From: Brachynemurus nebulosus
Taxonomy: Eukaryota > Arthropoda > Insecta > Neuroptera > Myrmeleontidae
Direction of reading: 5' to 3'
Length of the DNA: 64,000 nucleotides
NCBI GenBank assembly: GCA_035578155.1
Contig: JAPWDM010000045.1
Coordinates: 115,001 to 179,000 of the forward strand
Shown: piece after piece, positions 61,191-64,000 of the stretch
How the letters are laid out: each line of letters opens with the position of its first letter
Position numbering within the stretch: the stretch's first letter is position 1
Position numbers and translations under genes: made by a program
The notes under the pieces: model-generated
What the model was told of the DNA's origin: nothing
Seen by the model: the letters and a program-made list of their open reading frames with translations, nothing else
Databases searched by the model: none

Positions 61191-62583
61191 ATTTGAAAAA
61201 ATGTGACAAGTTAAACAGCACCAATATAAAACAGTGTACTTCTACGACTGAGAATAACCGTCATATAGAATTGGATTATTCTTATACGATTCAGAAATTA
61301 ATGGAAAGTGTTTATAGGCGAAAAGATACCAATCAATTATACCCGAAATAAAAATCAATTAAAAAAGTTTTCCTTTAATAAATTAAATCAGTACCCGGCG
61401 CCCCCACCAATAATATTCTCCCAAAATAATATTTTCATCCGTTAAATGTATTCGAATATATTAAGCAATAAGAAAATCTAGCACACACAACAGTCATGTC
61501 ACCAAATGTTAATCAAGATTATCCAGAACATTTTCGACACCTCTAGTTTCTGGAAATTATGTCTGTAGTTCGATATACGGAAACCATTAAAAAACGAAAA
61601 TAGCTTCGGTGAAATTTTAACACACCTCCTAGCTGCCGAAAGGATCGGGAACTCATACCTATACTTTTATGAAAACAAGTGGTATGTTATTATATATTGA
61701 CAGTTGATCTGTTTTTATTCAAAATTGTAACTTGAGGTATAAACCCCTAACACTGAACGTGTAATTTGAGATGAACATCGTAAATTATACACATACGGTC
61801 ACTGAAATCTATCTACTATATTTTTCGACTAATCAAACCAAATTCAAATTTTACGTTAATTTGGAGAAACAATTTCACTCCTTAAAATAGCAACGATGGA
61901 AGATCAAGAAAAATATCTTGTCGTTATTTTTTTGTACTATGCACAGACCAAATTTCATCAGAACCGTAAATTATTACCTGGGTGATTTTCTTTTTCATTG
62001 ACAGTGCAATACTAAAGTAATTATTACCTTAATTATAAATTTTATTAAATACGACACAAAACGATATTATATTTCTTTCAGGTGTGGTTTTGGATTCATC
62101 TTCATGACATCTTAACCTTTAGTTATAGTATCAAAATTCTTCAAAGATTTATTTTGAAAGTTTCCAAAAAACCTTTAATAATAATTAACACTAGAATAAA
62201 ATAATATGAGGCAACTTTAGTACAATATTTTTGAATTTGAAGTTTTTGTAGGCAAAATACAAATCTTACATGTTGAAACAATAGTATTCATAGATGTAAG
62301 TAATTGAGGAGTTTAATTTAAAAAATTCGTCAAGTGCGTGTTTGACACGCACTAAGTAATGTTCCTCACAATCAGTGGTCATAACTAAAACTTCTTAACC
62401 CTAGAATCATACGTACACGTCAAAACGACGTACGAACTTCTCTACCTGCTCCAATACTACGACTTGTTGTTACTTGTTTGCTGTAAGATTTCTGTTATCT
62501 AACTTATTTGTTATTATAACACACCACATATATTTATTTTGTTTATAGTCATTGTCGTTCTGTTTGTATTGAAATAGTGTCCG
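61191..62583. other. Spacer before the LINE fragment
   Basis: The open frame at 61154-61351 (with YTIQKLMESVYRRKDTNQLY) is unrecognised and overlaps the possible inverted end. From 62400 to 62580 the sequence is less AT-rich and could be LINE-flanking repeat DNA. Nothing else is supported. Confidence 0.35.
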
Positions 62584-63330
62584 TCAAAAGGGCGTCGATT
62601 TCGTTTCATTTACTCGAATACGCCATTTATGTAACCATTCCTGTATTCGACGCAAGCTAGATTGTAACTTTTGTGATGCAACATTTGGATCTTCATCAGT
62701 AGCTAGGATAGCAGTATCATCAGCAAATGTTGCAGTAGTATTTTCTTCATCAACCGGCAGATCTGCAGTACATATAAGATAAAGAATAGGCCCTAGAACA
62801 CTACCTTGTGGTACACCGGAGCGGACTGGAAACATTTCTGATATTTCACTCTGAAACTTTACATGAAAGTAACGATCTGACAAATAAGATTTCAGTATTA
62901 AGTAGAATGATTCAGGAATATTTTTCCTTAATTTATACAATAAGCCAGTATGCCACACTTTGTCAAATGCTTGACTCACGTCGAGAAAAGCTGCTGTACA
63001 ATATTTTTTTTCTTGAAAAGAGCGGTTGATCGTATTGACTACACGATGAACTTGTTCGACGGTTGAATGTTTTGCGCGAAAACCAAACTGATGATCTGGA
63101 ATAATTTTAAGGTCATCGAGGACTCGATGCAGTCTTCTGAGAAATAACTTTTCGAACATTTTGGATAAAACGGGGAGTAAACTGATTGGTCTGTACGACG
63201 TCACCTCATTTACTGGCTTCCCCGGCTTTTGTATTAAGATGATTTGAGCTAATTTCCAAACAGCAGGGAAATATTTTAGCCTTAAAATGGCATTAAAAAT
63301 TAACATTAATGACATTTGTGACAGTTAACA
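62584..63330 (-). pseudogene. Jockey-clade LINE reverse transcriptase fragment
   Basis: On the minus strand an open reading of 243 codons from the first Met (a little longer, LSQMSLML, at the left junction) covers the fingers and palm of a non-LTR reverse transcriptase. Visible motifs: IQKPGKP...SYRPISLLPVLSK at 29-52, motif A FLDVSQAFDKVWH with D112, motif B SGVPQGSVLGPILY at 166-179, and motif C FADDTAIL with D199 and D200. All three catalytic aspartates and the whole frame are intact, so the piece is young or conserved. It ends after VNETKS with an immediate stop, where normal family members continue. The endonuclease upstream and the C-terminal third are absent. It does not overlap the LINE piece at 2434, so whether both come from one family is untested. 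Confidence 0.9.
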
Positions 63331-63370
63331 TTAATGACAGTTAAAACCGTTAAAATATATTTCTCGTAGG

Positions 63371-63575
63371 TATATGTACGATATGTACCAGCGGTACCAG
63401 CCGAGATAAATACAAATCGATTGTAGATCGTATATGTACATCATGGAAAAGTAGGCTTGTACATATTATCCATATTATTATTGATTAGTATGTACGGCAG
63501 TATGTACAATATGTACGAAATGTACCGTATGTACATTATTCTGTGGTATGTACATTGTATATGTATACATGCGTA
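63371..63575. repeat. Cluster of about ten TATGTAC motifs
   Basis: The motif atgtac, usually as (g/a)tatgtac, occurs about ten times in 205 bases, mostly in one orientation and at irregular spacing, with tails of tatatgta. The irregular spacing argues against a simple microsatellite. It may be a decayed minisatellite or the subterminal region of a transposon reaching beyond the LINE piece. Confidence 0.65.
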
Positions 63576-64000
63576 TATGTATGGCTAGCTAGAAAAACAA
63601 AATCGAACATAACGTTTTTTTTTCTTTGTTTTCTTGTTTTGAGTTGCAAACGCTAGTACTATAGCTAAACACGCTTCTTCCATAATAATAACAATTCCAA
63701 AATTTAATTAATTTAAAAATTCCGAAAAATTAAATTTGACAGTTTGTTTTAAAATACAGAAGAAAATAATGATAGTGTACGGTATCATAAAAATACTGAA
63801 GTAATAAAAATAATGATTCATTATTTTTATCAGTAAATACTGACAGTATTACTGATCGTGTAAAGGCAGCCTAAGACGTTTTGTGACGGTTTTTTTTTCC
63901 AGAAAATTGATTACCTAGTTAAGTTATAACAATTTTTCTAGGTTTTTTTTCGTTATTTTATGATCTTGATAGTAAAGTCTGATCCCAGTATGCTTATATA
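63576..64000. other. Right edge of window, nothing defined
   Basis: AT-rich sequence with T runs. No gene or repeat boundary before the window ends. Confidence 0.4.

Overview
The window looks like AT-rich nuclear DNA from an arthropod, most likely an insect. It holds one spliced metazoan transporter gene with short GT-AG introns, jockey-type LINE pieces, hAT, Tc1/mariner and pogo-type DNA transposons, many (TA)n arrays, and repeats of kinds common in insect genomes. I cannot fix the order or species from sequence alone. There are no operons, CRISPR arrays or bacterial signals.

The only intact host gene I can support is an SLC22-type organic cation transporter on the + strand. It has three coding exons (53319-54494, 55788-56132, 56206-56433), phase-0 introns and a predicted protein of 582 residues. 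An AG acceptor 11 bases before the ATG implies at least one upstream noncoding exon.

Almost everything else is transposon sediment, and several insertions can be dated relative to each other. At 1-1000 lies a broken hAT transposase. At 1.8-3.1 kb a foldback repeat is split by a 5'-truncated jockey LINE with a poly-A tail and a 12-bp target duplication. At 4.8-6.6 kb a TTAA-flanked element holds a nested 900-bp hAT with a perfect 8-bp duplication. At 9.67-13.15 kb a 3.5-kb TTAA-flanked element with ~60-bp inverted ends holds several nested elements, one carrying ~159-bp tandem units. At 13.8-14.9 kb is a second non-autonomous hAT. At 16.1, 18.4, 41.1, 45.1, 57.4 and 59.0 kb are TA-flanked inverted-repeat elements. 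At 28.9-29.4 kb a Tc1-like element with perfect 25-bp ends sits inside a (TA)n array, and at 35.3-35.9 kb a 626-bp foldback sits inside another.

From 47.9 to 52.0 kb, four broken + strand coding fragments, separated by tandem repeats and a MITE, look like the debris of one large multi-gene element. Memory of similar insect proteins suggests a Maverick/Polinton-like element, but this needs a search. At 62.6-63.3 kb a minus-strand jockey reverse transcriptase fragment keeps an open 243-codon frame with all catalytic aspartates. The stretches between are AT-rich, low in complexity, and show no gene I can defend.
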